From Sphingomonas koreensis (GTDB taxonomy: Bacteria; Pseudomonadota; Alphaproteobacteria; Sphingomonadales; Sphingomonadaceae), in the NCBI RefSeq assembly GCF_002797435.1, contig NZ_PGEN01000001.1:4276501-4340500 (forward strand): a stretch of DNA of 64,000 nucleotides, written 5' to 3'. Within the stretch, counting starts at the first letter, position 1; every line of letters begins with the position of its first letter. Position numbers and translations under genes: made by a program. The notes beneath the pieces are model-generated. The model worked only from the letters and a program-made list of their open reading frames with translations, searched no databases and was not told where the DNA came from. This document shows positions 16,958-24,678 of the stretch, piece by piece.

Positions 16958-18154
16958 ATGACCAGCTCGCTCATGAACGTCTACGCCCGCGCCCCGATCG
17001 CGTTCGATCGCGGGGAGGGGGCTTGGCTCTACCCCGTGGACGGCGGCGAGCCCTATCTCGACTGTGTCGCGGGGGTCGCCACCAATGCCCTCGGTCATTG
17101 CCATCCGGTGCTGGTTGCCGCGCTGGAGGCTCAGGCGGCGAAGCTGTGGCACATCTCGAACATGTTCGAAATGCCGGGGCAGAACGCGCTGGCCGAACGG
17201 CTGACCACGGCCTCCTTTGCTGACACCGTCTTCTTCACCAACTCCGGGACCGAGGCGGTCGAATGCGCGATCAAGGTGGCACGCCGCTACCATGCTGCGC
17301 GCGGCGAGCCGCAGCGCCAGACCGTGATCGGGTTCAGCGGTGCGTTTCATGGCCGCACCTATGGCGCGATGAATGCCGCGGGAAATCCGGCGCATCTCGA
17401 CGGCTTTGGTGATCGTCTTCCCGGCTTCGTGCACTTCGCGGTCGATAACTGGCCGGCGCTGGCATTGGCGATCGCCGATTCGGCGACGGCTGCAGTGGTG
17501 GTGGAGCCGGTGCAGGGCGAGGGCGGCGCCCGCGCGATGACCGAACCGTTCCTCGACAAGCTGCGCGCGGCCTGCACTGCGCATGGCGTGCTGCTGATTT
17601 ATGACGAGGTGCAGACGGGGATGGGTCGGACAGGCAAGCTGTTTGCGCATCAATGGTATCCCGATGCCACGCCCGACATCATGGCGCTCGCCAAGGCGCT
17701 GGGATCGGGCTTCCCGGTCGGCGCGTGCCTTGCGACCGCCGAGGCGGCGAGCGGGATGGTGCCGGGCGTGCACGGCACTACCGCGGGCGGAAACCCGCTG
17801 GCGATGGCGGTGGCGATCGCGGCGTTCGACGAGATCGCCAAGCCCGAGACGCTGACGCATGCCCGTGAGGTCGCGCAGCATCTGCGCGCCGGTCTCGACC
17901 GGTTGGCAGCGACGCACCCCGGGGTGATTTCCGAAATCCGCGGCAAGGGTCTGCTGGTCGGGGTGCGGCTGGTACCCAATAACCGGGCATTCATGGCAGC
18001 GGCGCGCGAGCAGCGTTTGCTGGTTGCGGGCGGCGGCGACAATTGCGTCCGGCTGCTGCCGCCGCTGACGCTGACGGTCGCCGAAGCCGATCAGATACTC
18101 GATCGGCTTGATACCGCATGCCACGCGATGGCCAATGTGCAGGTGGCGGCATGA
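16958..18154 (+). CDS. astC: Acetylornithine/succinylornithine aminotransferase (AstC/ArgD family)
   Basis: This 398-residue class III PLP aminotransferase transfers the delta-amino group of acetyl- or succinyl-ornithine to 2-oxoglutarate. Visible motifs are TNSGTEAVECAIKVARRY (phosphate-binding loop), FHGRTYGAM, LIYDEVQTGMGRTG with the PLP-binding Asp, and ALAKALGSGFP with the Schiff-base Lys. ATG 16958 has GAGG seven bases upstream. It overlaps the next gene, an AstD-type dehydrogenase, by four bases, which favours a role in arginine succinyltransferase catabolism over arginine synthesis. No astA, astB or astE is in the window, so ArgD remains possible. Confidence 0.8.
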   Translation: MTSSLMNVYARAPIAFDRGEGAWLYPVDGGEPYLDCVAGVATNALGHCHPVLVAALEAQAAKLWHISNMFEMPGQNALAERLTTASFADTVFFTNSGTEAVECAIKVARRYHAARGEPQRQTVIGFSGAFHGRTYGAMNAAGNPAHLDGFGDRLPGFVHFAVDNWPALALAIADSATAAVVVEPVQGEGGARAMTEPFLDKLRAACTAHGVLLIYDEVQTGMGRTGKLFAHQWYPDATPDIMALAKALGSGFPVGACLATAEAASGMVPGVHGTTAGGNPLAMAVAIAAFDEIAKPETLTHAREVAQHLRAGLDRLAATHPGVISEIRGKGLLVGVRLVPNNRAFMAAAREQRLLVAGGGDNCVRLLPPLTLTVAEADQILDRLDTACHAMANVQVAA

Positions 18155-19566
18155 GCGCGCTGTTCGCTTCGACCAATCCCGCCACCGGCGAGACGCTGTG
18201 GGAAGGACCTGTCGCGAGCGCTGAGGATTGCGCGCGCGCTGTGGAGCGGGCCCGGACAGCCTTCCCTGCTTGGGCTGCGCAATCGCCAGATGCGCGCGCG
18301 GCGATCCTGACGCGGTACGCGGCAGTACTCGGAGAGCGCAAAGACGCTCTGGCGGAGGCAATCGCGCGCGAGACGGGCAAGCCGCTGTGGGAAACGGCGA
18401 CCGAGGTCGCATCGATGATCGGCAAGGTTGCGATCTCGATCGAGGCGATGGCGGCGCGCGCCGGCACGCGCGAGAGCGCAATGCCGTTCGGACGCGCGGT
18501 GCTGGCGCATCGCCCGCACGGCGTGATGGCGGTGCTCGGGCCGTATAACTTCCCGGGGCATCTGCCCAACGGCCATATCGTGCCGGCCTTGCTCGCCGGA
18601 AATACGCTTGTGTTCAAGCCGTCCGAGGAAACGCCGCTCGTCGGCCAGTTGATGGTCGAGGCGCTGCATGCCGCAGGGATTCCGGAGGACGTCGCGATCC
18701 TGCTCCAGGGCGGACGTGAGACCGGCGCTGCGCTGGTCTCACAGGATATCGACGGGCTGCTGTTCACCGGATCGGCGGGAGCGGGAATGCATTTCCGCCG
18801 CAGCTTCGCGGAGCGGCCCGCCGTGATCCTCGCGCTCGAGCTGGGTGGCAACAACCCTCTGGTGGCGTGGGACGGCGAGCCGGAAGCGGTCGCCTCGATC
18901 GTCGTGGCATCCACCTTCATCACGACGGGACAGCGCTGTTCGTGCGCGCGGCGCCTGATCGTGCCCGAGGGGGCGGCGGGCGACGCGATCGTCGATGCCG
19001 TCGCGGCGCTGTCCGATCGGCTGCGCATCGGACGATGGGACGAGACCCCCGAGCCGTTCATGGGGCCGCTCGTTTCGACGGGCGCCGCGGAGCGCGCTGC
19101 GGCGCAGGTCGCGGCACTGGTCGGGCTCGGCGCGCGGGAAATTCGCCCGTTCGGCGGCGTCGAGGGGCGCTCGGGTGCGTTCGTGCGGCCGGCGATCCTC
19201 GACGTGACCGGGCTGGAAGTTCCGGACGAGGAGATTTTCGCGCCGGTGCTTCAGGTCCGCCGCGTTGCGGATTTCGATGCAGCGCTTGCCGCTGCGAACC
19301 AAACCCGTTTCGGGCTCGCGGCGGGTCTGATCAGCGACGATGATGCCCTATGGGCGCGTTTCCAGGCACAGGCGCGCGCGGGCGTGGTCAATCGCAACCG
19401 GCCCACCACGGGTGCGGCTTCGTCGATGCCGTTTGGCGGTCTGGGCGACTCCGGCAACCACCGGCCGAGCGCCTATTATGCTGCGGATTACTGCGCCTAT
19501 CCGGTCGCCAGCCTTGAGGCGGAGCGGATCGCCGATCAACTCGGCGGGTTGCGCGGAATCGGCTGA
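18151..19566 (+). CDS. astD: Succinylglutamate-semialdehyde dehydrogenase
   Basis: This 471-residue aldehyde dehydrogenase oxidises succinylglutamate semialdehyde with NAD+, the fourth AST-pathway step. The AstD-specific block GPYNFPGHLPNGHIVPALLA and LELGGNNPLV (general base Glu) are present, and the catalytic Cys is in TTGQRCSCARRLIV. ATG 18151 overlaps the astC stop as ATGA, so the two are translationally coupled. After its stop, 19567-19843 holds no gene I can support. Confidence 0.88.
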   Translation: MSALFASTNPATGETLWEGPVASAEDCARAVERARTAFPAWAAQSPDARAAILTRYAAVLGERKDALAEAIARETGKPLWETATEVASMIGKVAISIEAMAARAGTRESAMPFGRAVLAHRPHGVMAVLGPYNFPGHLPNGHIVPALLAGNTLVFKPSEETPLVGQLMVEALHAAGIPEDVAILLQGGRETGAALVSQDIDGLLFTGSAGAGMHFRRSFAERPAVILALELGGNNPLVAWDGEPEAVASIVVASTFITTGQRCSCARRLIVPEGAAGDAIVDAVAALSDRLRIGRWDETPEPFMGPLVSTGAAERAAAQVAALVGLGAREIRPFGGVEGRSGAFVRPAILDVTGLEVPDEEIFAPVLQVRRVADFDAALAAANQTRFGLAAGLISDDDALWARFQAQARAGVVNRNRPTTGAASSMPFGGLGDSGNHRPSAYYAADYCAYPVASLEAERIADQLGGLRGIG

Positions 19567-19843
19567 ATCCGATGCCGGCGGCGAGCCTGCGCTCGACCGC
19601 CGGCGGGCTGGTGCGCCCGCGACTGGCGATGTTCGTCCGCCGCTACAGCGACGGCAAGGAGCAGCTCGACTCTGCGACGAACGCGGTTTGGACGCCGCCC
19701 GAATTGACGGCTGGCCAAGGACCGGTGCGGCGAAGGCCGATTCAGGTCGCGCGATATGATCCAGACCCAGCAGCGATTATAGCGTCCAGCCTCATGACGC
19801 TCGGAACGATTCCGAAATAAATCAACGGGATAAAGCGCGTCGC

Positions 19844-19919
19844 TGGTGACCCCTACGGGACTCGAACCCGTGTTTTCGCCGTGAGAGGGCGACGTCCTAG
19901 ACCGCTAGACGAAGGGGCC
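19844..19919 (-). tRNA. tRNA-Glu (anticodon CTC)
   Basis: The 76-base gene on the minus strand folds as a cloverleaf. The acceptor stem is GGCCCCT with AGGGGTC, the discriminator is A, and CCA is encoded at 19844-19846. The anticodon loop carries CTC within CCCTCTCACGG, closely matching bacterial tRNA-Glu. The T loop is GGTTCGAATCC. The flanks (19567-19843 and 19920-20040) contain no coding signal I trust. Confidence 0.95.
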
Positions 19920-20040
19920 GTGCGAGCGGAAGCGGGGCCTCTACAGGGGGCGGGCGGGGGCGTCAAGCATCTCCGCGCGGCTTTTCGAAACCCGCCGCGG
20001 GCGCTGGCAATCCGTGCCGTCTGCGCCTATCTGGCGGGCG

Positions 20041-20577
20041 ATGGCGCGTTCGACCCGTTCGATGGACTGGGGCTTCCCCCGCTGGCGGCCCTACGGGTCC
20101 GAGCGTGAGGCCGTGCGCGTGCGCCTGTGCGATCGCGAGGGATGCGAGGAGCCGGGTGACCGCCCCGCGCCCAAATCGCCCAACAGCCCCGAACGCTGGT
20201 ATTTCTGCGAAGCGCATGCTGCCGAATACAACCGCAACTGGAATTACTTCGAAGGCCTGACCGCCGAGGAGGCGGCCAAGCGCGAAGCGGACGAACGGCG
20301 CACCGCCGACGGCTTCACCTCTAGCCGTCATAACGCCTGGGCCGGCCCCGGCGACGGCAGTCGTTCGCGCGACGAGATGCGTGCGCTCGACGTGCTCGAG
20401 CTCGATCCCGATGCGGATTTCGAGGGAATTCGCGCGGCATGGCGGCGGCTCGCCAAGGAAAACCACCCGGATATCCGCCCCGGCGATACCGAGGCAGCGA
20501 AGCGCTTTCAGGCGATCCAGGCGGCGTATGAAGTGCTCCGCGCCGCCGAGGAGCGCCGCCAGTGGCGGCCCGAGTGA
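20041..20577 (+). CDS. J-domain (DnaJ-like) protein
   Basis: The 178-residue protein has a C-terminal J domain. It runs from about residue 120 (RALDVLELDPDADFEGIRAA) through the HPD tripeptide in KENHPDIRPGDTEAAKRF to QAAYEVLRAAEER. J domains stimulate the ATPase of DnaK-type chaperones. The N-terminal ~110 residues are not a classical DnaJ region; they hold a short Cys pair (LCDREGCEEPGD) and a conserved-looking ERWYFCEAHAAEYNRNWNYF block. ATG 20041 gives the start I recall for sphingomonad homologues (MARSTRSxDWGFPRW). It is followed within eight bases by a ferredoxin-like gene. Confidence 0.8.
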   Translation: MARSTRSMDWGFPRWRPYGSEREAVRVRLCDREGCEEPGDRPAPKSPNSPERWYFCEAHAAEYNRNWNYFEGLTAEEAAKREADERRTADGFTSSRHNAWAGPGDGSRSRDEMRALDVLELDPDADFEGIRAAWRRLAKENHPDIRPGDTEAAKRFQAIQAAYEVLRAAEERRQWRPE

Positions 20578-20584
20578 TCGCCGG

Positions 20585-20887
20585 TTGAAGCCGCGCATAC
20601 GCTCCAACTGGACCAGCGCCGTTCTGGTCTGTGCCAAATGCTCGAAGAAGCTGGGCGGCGGGTTCGGGCCGAAGCGCAAACAGTCGCTGGGCAAGGCGCT
20701 GCGCAAGCATCTGGGTCTAAAGAAGGGCCGCAAGGCGGAGGCCGGCGTCGTCGATGTAAAATGTCTGGGCGTGTGTCCGCGCGGCGCGGTGACGATGGTC
20801 AATGCGTCCGCCAGCCGCGAGTGGCTGATCGTCCCGGAGGGCGCCGATCTGGACGAAGTCGCGCGCGCAGCGGGGCTTGAGCCCTAG
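20585..20887 (+). CDS. Thin (2Fe-2S) ferredoxin-like domain protein
   Basis: This is a 100-residue protein with a thioredoxin-like [2Fe-2S] ferredoxin pattern: LVCAKCSKKLGGGFG near the start and VKCLGVCPRGAV later supply the four Cys ligands (C-x2-C and C-x3-C). Such domains carry electrons or act as metal/sulfur proteins. The likely start is TTG 20585, since no ATG gives the full domain. It lies eight bases after the J-domain gene. It faces sufE, with four bases shared at the 3' ends; that Fe-S neighbourhood suits its family. Confidence 0.75.
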   Translation: MKPRIRSNWTSAVLVCAKCSKKLGGGFGPKRKQSLGKALRKHLGLKKGRKAEAGVVDVKCLGVCPRGAVTMVNASASREWLIVPEGADLDEVARAAGLEP

Positions 20888-21300
20888 GCGTAACGCTCCG
20901 CGGTCGCGCGGATCAGCGCGATCATGTTGGGAATGCCCTGGGTCCGGTTCGAGCTGAGCTGGTTGCGCAAGTCGAACGGCGCCAGCGCGTCCTCGATGCT
21001 GGTCGCCAGAATATCCGCGGGGCTGCGATCCTGAACGGTCAGCAGCACCAGCGCGATGATCCCTTTGGTGATCGCGGCATTGCTGTCGGCGAGGAAGTGG
21101 AGCGTGCCTCCATCACCGCCGGCATCGCGCACCATCGGATAGACCCACACCGCCGCCGAGCAGCCGCGCACCAGCGTCGCGTCGGTCTTGAGCGCATCGG
21201 GCATCGGTTCGAGCGCGCGGCCAAGATCGATCAGCAGACGATAGCGATCGTCGGCGTCGAGGAACTCATAGTCGTCGCGGATATCGGACAGGCTCGGCAT
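20884..21300 (-). CDS. sufE: Cysteine desulfuration protein SufE
   Basis: The 138-residue product matches SufE, which takes persulfide sulfur from the SufS cysteine desulfurase and passes it to the scaffold for Fe-S assembly. The acceptor Cys is C47 in LVRGCSAAVWV. The family's C-terminal block NQLSSNRTQGIPNMIALIR is intact. ATG 21300 gives the usual length. No other suf gene lies in the window, so this sufE is detached from the main suf operon. Confidence 0.92.
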   Translation of the reverse strand: MPSLSDIRDDYEFLDADDRYRLLIDLGRALEPMPDALKTDATLVRGCSAAVWVYPMVRDAGGDGGTLHFLADSNAAITKGIIALVLLTVQDRSPADILATSIEDALAPFDLRNQLSSNRTQGIPNMIALIRATAERYA

Positions 21301-21375
21301 GGCCGCGGCTATAGCGGGGTTGCGCCGCCGTGCCAGCCCGGCATTGTATGCCGCTGTACGGCAAAGGGGGTAGGG

Positions 21376-22254
21376 ATGCGGCATATGGCGAAGCGATCGG
21401 GACTGGCGGCTCTGGCGTTGATGCTCGCGATGCCGGCGACAAGTCCTGCGCAAACCCCGGCGCCGGCGCAAGTCACGAGCAGCACGGACGTCATCTACGC
21501 CACCCATCCGACCGGTCCGCTGCACCTCGACCTGCACCGCCCTGCGGGGAAGGGGCGGGCTCCGGTGCTGGTCGTCCTGCACGGGGGCGGCTGGGCACGG
21601 GGGGAGCGGCCGAAGAGCTGGGCCGGGCTTCGTCCCTTTGTCGAGGCCGGCTATGCGATCGTCAGCGTGCAATATCGTCTGTCAGGTACGGCACAGGCCC
21701 CGGCGGCGGTGCAGGACGCGCGCTGCGCGATGGCCTGGGTGGCGCGGAATGCCGATCGCCACCAGCTCGATCCGCGCCGCCTCGTCGTGCTGGGCACCAG
21801 CGCGGGCGGCCACCTGGCGCTGATGGCGGGGATGCTGGGCGGCAGGGCGGACATCGATCTGCCCGCCTGCGGCCCGGTGCCGCGCGCGGCGGCGATCATC
21901 GATTTTTACGGGCCGACCGACCTTCGTCCCGAATCGCTCGGGAAATGGCGCAGTCCATCGGTGACAAAATGGATCGGGGAGGGGCCTGATGCACCAGCGC
22001 TGGCAGAGCGGATGTCACCGCTCACGCTGGTCCGCAAGGGGCAGGTGCCGGTGTTCATCGTGCATGGCGATGCGGACAATGTCGTGCCGATCCAGTCGTC
22101 ACGGCAGTTGAAGGCGGCGCTCGATCGGGCCGGCGTCCCATCCGAACTTCACATCGTGCCCGGTGGCGGTCACGGCAAGTTAGGGGAGGAGGCGCAGGCC
22201 CGGCTCTATGCCGATGCGCTGCGGTTCCTTGAACGTCACCGGATCACACGCTGA
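21376..22254 (+). CDS. Secreted alpha/beta hydrolase (BD-FAE/esterase type)
   Basis: This is a 292-residue exported hydrolase. A signal peptide ending in AMPATSPAQ (cleavage near residue 25) precedes an alpha/beta fold. The oxyanion motif HGGGWARGE, the nucleophile elbow LGTSAGGHLA, a likely acid Asp in FIVHGDADNVVP and the His in GGGHGKLGEE are all visible. This pattern fits the BD-FAE/carboxylesterase group that removes esters from small carbohydrate or drug-like substrates. ATG 21376 follows AAAGGGGG. It ends in a bidirectional terminator shared with the psp operon. Confidence 0.85.
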   Translation: MRHMAKRSGLAALALMLAMPATSPAQTPAPAQVTSSTDVIYATHPTGPLHLDLHRPAGKGRAPVLVVLHGGGWARGERPKSWAGLRPFVEAGYAIVSVQYRLSGTAQAPAAVQDARCAMAWVARNADRHQLDPRRLVVLGTSAGGHLALMAGMLGGRADIDLPACGPVPRAAAIIDFYGPTDLRPESLGKWRSPSVTKWIGEGPDAPALAERMSPLTLVRKGQVPVFIVHGDADNVVPIQSSRQLKAALDRAGVPSELHIVPGGGHGKLGEEAQARLYADALRFLERHRITR

Positions 22255-22266
22255 TTCGGTGCGGGG

Positions 22267-22301
22267 CCGGGGGCGGCTGCAAGGGATGCCGCCCCCGGTT
22301 T
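22267..22301. terminator. Hairpin between convergent esterase and psp operon
   Basis: An 11-bp GC-only stem (CCGGGGGCGGC with GCCGCCCCCGG) encloses a 10-base loop, followed by only three T. It lies in the 51-base gap between two converging transcripts, so it probably ends both. The weak T run lowers certainty. Confidence 0.6.
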
Positions 22302-22305
22302 CGGG

Positions 22306-22551
22306 TCAGAGGTCGACGCCGGCGGCGATCGCCTCGAGCTTGCGGATGCGTTCCTTGAGATCGGCGATCTCGATCCGCGCACCGGCATTGCTCGGCATCG
22401 GCTGGTGGCTGTCGCCTGCATGCGCCAGGCTCAACTCCTGCCGCTTGAGCGCCAGCCAGCCGCGCCAGCCGGCGAGGCCCGCCGCTGTGACCATGCCCAG
22501 GCCGGCAAGGGCCGCGGACGCTATGACAAGGTAGAAATTCGGGTCACTCAT
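22306..22551 (-). CDS. Small PspB-like membrane protein (psp operon, last gene)
   Basis: This 81-residue protein has one N-terminal membrane helix (YLVIASAALAGLGMVTAAGL) followed by a basic stretch and a short coiled coil (RIEIADLKERIRKLEAIAA). The tail matches the start of the R-x-x-LERI motif of its neighbours but stops short of the EIExLR end. ATG 22551 is chosen because GGAGGG lies just upstream; an ATG at 22563 is possible. It is the distal member of the psp run. Its function is unknown; a role as an envelope-stress partner is inferred from position and shape. Confidence 0.75.
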   Translation of the reverse strand: MSDPNFYLVIASAALAGLGMVTAAGLAGWRGWLALKRQELSLAHAGDSHQPMPSNAGARIEIADLKERIRKLEAIAAGVDL

Positions 22552-22589
22552 CACGCCCTCCATCAGACGCGTTGGTTCGGTGGAGCCGG

Positions 22590-22856
22590 TCAGTTCCGGC
22601 CGTCGCGTAGCTTCTCGATCTCGCGGTCGAGATCAGTCGCGCTGTGATTGTCGGTGATCACTCGCTCTAGGACGGCGATGCGGTCCTTGAGCGTGCGCAC
22701 CTCTTCCTGCAGGCGGCGGGCTTCGGCGGTGTCGGCGCCGTCTCTGACGTGGTGCTCATTGCCCCACTTGTCCTTCCGTACACCCAGCTTCGCCCGGATG
22801 ATGCTGCCGATGGTCACGATCAGCACGATCCCGATCACCATCTCAAACGGATTCAT
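22590..22856 (-). CDS. Small PspB-like membrane protein
   Basis: The 88-residue protein carries a membrane helix (MVIGIVLIVTIGSII), then RAKLGVRKDKWGNEH, then a coiled coil ending LKDRIAVLERVITD ... LDREIEKLRDG. The last block is shared with three other members of this run. AAGGAGG eight bases before ATG 22856 is a good ribosome site. Single-TM plus coiled coil is the architecture of PspB, but the sequence is divergent, so it is called PspB-like rather than PspB. Confidence 0.8.
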   Translation of the reverse strand: MNPFEMVIGIVLIVTIGSIIRAKLGVRKDKWGNEHHVRDGADTAEARRLQEEVRTLKDRIAVLERVITDNHSATDLDREIEKLRDGRN

Positions 22857-22898
22857 TCAAAGCCTCCTTGGCCTTTGCGCCGTTGGTCCGGCGTCGTT

Positions 22899-23027
22899 TC
22901 AGTTCGTTGCGTTCGCCTGTTCGCGTGCCAGTTTCTCGGCACGGCGGACGGGCCGGTCGCGCATCTCGGAGAGCGTGACGCCGATTGCGCCGATCACACC
23001 CAGTACCGCGAAGAACCCGATCAACAT
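22899..23027 (-). CDS. 42-residue single-TM protein in psp operon
   Basis: This is a very short gene of 43 codons. ATG 23027 follows GGGAG nine bases upstream. The product is one hydrophobic helix (MLIGFFAVLGVIGAIGVTL) and a charged tail (SEMRDRPVRRAEKLAREQ). It lacks the LERI/EIExLR coiled coil of its neighbours. It lies 31 bases after one PspB-like gene and 42 bases before the next, all in the same direction, which argues that it is real. Function unknown. Confidence 0.65.
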   Translation of the reverse strand: MLIGFFAVLGVIGAIGVTLSEMRDRPVRRAEKLAREQANATN

Positions 23028-23058
23028 TGTTGCTACTCCCTAATACTCGGGGGTTGGT

Positions 23059-23337
23059 TCAGTTTACCGGCCGCTCGTCGCGCAGCCGCTCGATCTCGTC
23101 GGAGAGATCGAGACCCTTGTCGGTCGCGATCCGCTCCAGCACCCGCACCCGCTGCTCCAGCCGCTCGGTATGCGCCGCATATTGCGCGGCCTTCTCGGCG
23201 GTCTGGGCATTGAGCGCCTCGGCCATTTTCTCCTTATGCTTCAGCCAGCGGCGGAACATGTCCGCGCCGATCCCCAGGATCACTGGCAGCCCCACCACGA
23301 TGAAGAAGAAGCCAAGTACGAAAGGGGCCTTTTCCAT
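23059..23337 (-). CDS. Small PspB-like membrane protein
   Basis: This 92-residue protein has an N-terminal membrane helix (FVLGFFFIVVGLPVILGIGA), a basic linker (RRWLKHKEKM) and a long coiled coil ending RLEQRVRVLERIATD ... LSDEIERLRDE. Its C-terminal block is nearly identical in pattern to the 23692-23982 product. GAGGAA before ATG 23337 is the ribosome site. It belongs to the run of six small genes behind pspC. Confidence 0.8.
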   Translation of the reverse strand: MEKAPFVLGFFFIVVGLPVILGIGADMFRRWLKHKEKMAEALNAQTAEKAAQYAAHTERLEQRVRVLERIATDKGLDLSDEIERLRDERPVN

Positions 23338-23349
23338 TGTGGTCGTTCC

Positions 23350-23670
23350 TCAGTTCTTGGTAATCCGCAGCGCTTCGATCTCGCGATCCAAGGCTACACT
23401 GCCGTCGGTGACGATGCGCTCGACATTCGCCAGACGGTCCTTCATCGAACCGATCTCGGCGCGAAGCTGGGCGTTCTCCTGGCTGATGAGCTTAATGCGC
23501 TCGACCAGCTCCTCATTCTTCTTGGGATACACTGCCTGACCCCAGGCACCGTCGAGTGGGTACCCATTCTTGATGCGCAGCCAGGTGGTGAACATCCACG
23601 CGACCATTCCGGCCACGCCGACGATCGCGATCGTGGGGGCCAGGACACCGATCATCTGCACCTTTTCCAT
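23350..23670 (-). CDS. Small PspB-like membrane protein
   Basis: This 106-residue protein has a membrane helix (IGVLAPTIAIVGVAGMVAWM), then TTWLRIKNGYPLDGAWG, which pairs with STWIRAKHGYPIENEW in the next upstream gene. A coiled coil with MKDRLANVERIVTD ... LDREIEALR follows. The two genes are therefore paralogues over their whole length. The start ATG 23670 follows AGGGAAG. Twelve bases separate its stop from the following gene. Confidence 0.8.
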   Translation of the reverse strand: MEKVQMIGVLAPTIAIVGVAGMVAWMFTTWLRIKNGYPLDGAWGQAVYPKKNEELVERIKLISQENAQLRAEIGSMKDRLANVERIVTDGSVALDREIEALRITKN

Positions 23671-23691
23671 CTTCCCTGTTTCCTCTTGTCT

Positions 23692-23982
23692 TCAGCGCAG
23701 CGAGTCGATCTCGCGGGCGGTGCGTTCGGCGGGGTCGGTGGCGATGCGCTCGAGCACCGCGATCCGCTCCTCCAGCCGGCCGATCTGTCCCGTCAGCCGC
23801 TCATTCTCGCTGGTCAGCAGCTCGATCTTGCGATCCGCGGCTGGGTCCGCCTTGGTGGTCATCCCGGTCCACTCATTCTCGATCGGATAGCCGTGCTTCG
23901 CGCGGATCCAGGTCGATACGAGCCAGCCCAAGGTCGAGATCGCGATGATGGCGATGACGAAGCCCGGTCCACTCCAGCTCAT
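23692..23982 (-). CDS. Small PspB-like membrane protein
   Basis: The 96-residue protein directly follows pspC (29-base gap). It has a membrane helix (FVIAIIAISTLGWLV), the STWIRAKHGYPIENEW juxtamembrane block and a coiled coil with RLEERIAVLERIATD ... EIDSLR. True PspB has RLEDRLMTIERI in the same place, so these coiled coils look homologous to PspB's. GGGAGGG before ATG 23982 is a strong ribosome site. Confidence 0.82.
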   Translation of the reverse strand: MSWSGPGFVIAIIAISTLGWLVSTWIRAKHGYPIENEWTGMTTKADPAADRKIELLTSENERLTGQIGRLEERIAVLERIATDPAERTAREIDSLR

Positions 23983-24011
23983 GGTTCATTCCCTCCCGTT
24001 AACGCCGCGGT

Positions 24012-24389
24012 TCAGCGCAGGCGCTCGATCTCGTCGGCGAGCTGCGTGTTGCGGCTCGTGTAGAACATTTCGATGTCGGCCATGCGGCGGTCGATATCGC
24101 GCAGCTTCGAGCGGACCTCCTGGGTCGAGCGGCGCGGATTGGCCCGCACGCCCTGCCAGAATTTCGCGTCCTCATTGTTCTGATAGAGGCCGATCGGCTT
24201 CTGCGAGGTGACCATCGCCAGGCCGATATAAACGAAGAACATCAGCGGGAAGGTGGCGACCAGCAGGGCCAGGAAACCCAGGCGGATCCACAGCGGGTCG
24301 ACGCCGGTATACTCACCGAGACCCTCGCAAACGCCGAGCCATTTGCCGTTGACCTTGTCGCGATAGAGTTGCGTGCGGCTTGCAGACAT
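24012..24389 (-). CDS. pspC: Phage shock protein C
   Basis: This 125-residue inner-membrane protein has the PspC domain (YRDKVNGKWLGVCEGLGEYTG, then DPLWIRLGFLALLVATFPLMFFVYIGLAM). A C-terminal cytoplasmic helix ends ADIEMFYTSRNTQLADEIERLR, and this end resembles the tails of the small proteins encoded just downstream. PspC senses envelope stress with PspB and relieves PspA inhibition of PspF. It is three bases after pspB. Confidence 0.93.
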   Translation of the reverse strand: MSASRTQLYRDKVNGKWLGVCEGLGEYTGVDPLWIRLGFLALLVATFPLMFFVYIGLAMVTSQKPIGLYQNNEDAKFWQGVRANPRRSTQEVRSKLRDIDRRMADIEMFYTSRNTQLADEIERLR

Positions 24390-24392
24390 CTC

Positions 24393-24674
24393 TCAGTTCC
24401 TCCGTGCGCGTTCATAGTCGGGGAGTTCGCGGAGCGGCAGCTCGTCATTGCCGCGCAGGCGGAACTCGGGGTTGTCGGCTGCGATGATCCGTTCGATCGT
24501 CATGAGACGATCCTCGAGCCGGCGCGCCGTATAGTGCAGCTCGTCGAGCAGGTTCTCGTCCTCGCCGGTCAGCGTCTTCGCCTGCTTCCACTTGGTCACA
24601 TAGTGAAGGATGACCCAGGGCATGCCGATGAACAGCATGCCGACGATGATGATCGGCAGGAAAACATCTTCCAT
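24393..24674 (-). CDS. pspB: Phage shock protein B
   Basis: This 93-residue protein has the PspB layout: an N-terminal membrane helix (FLPIIIVGMLFIGMPWVILHYV), the TKWKQAK juxtamembrane basic stretch and the coiled coil LHYTARRLEDRLMTIERII. It is a little longer than the enterobacterial protein (about 75 residues) because of a C-terminal extension. It works with PspC to recruit PspA to stressed membrane. Only four bases separate it from pspA. Confidence 0.93.
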   Translation of the reverse strand: MEDVFLPIIIVGMLFIGMPWVILHYVTKWKQAKTLTGEDENLLDELHYTARRLEDRLMTIERIIAADNPEFRLRGNDELPLRELPDYERARRN

Positions 24675-24678
24675 CGGA

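Noticed and set aside
19572..19820. 82-codon plus-strand frame after astD
   Set aside because: No ribosome site, no hydrophobic segment and no recognisable pattern; treated as non-coding gap.
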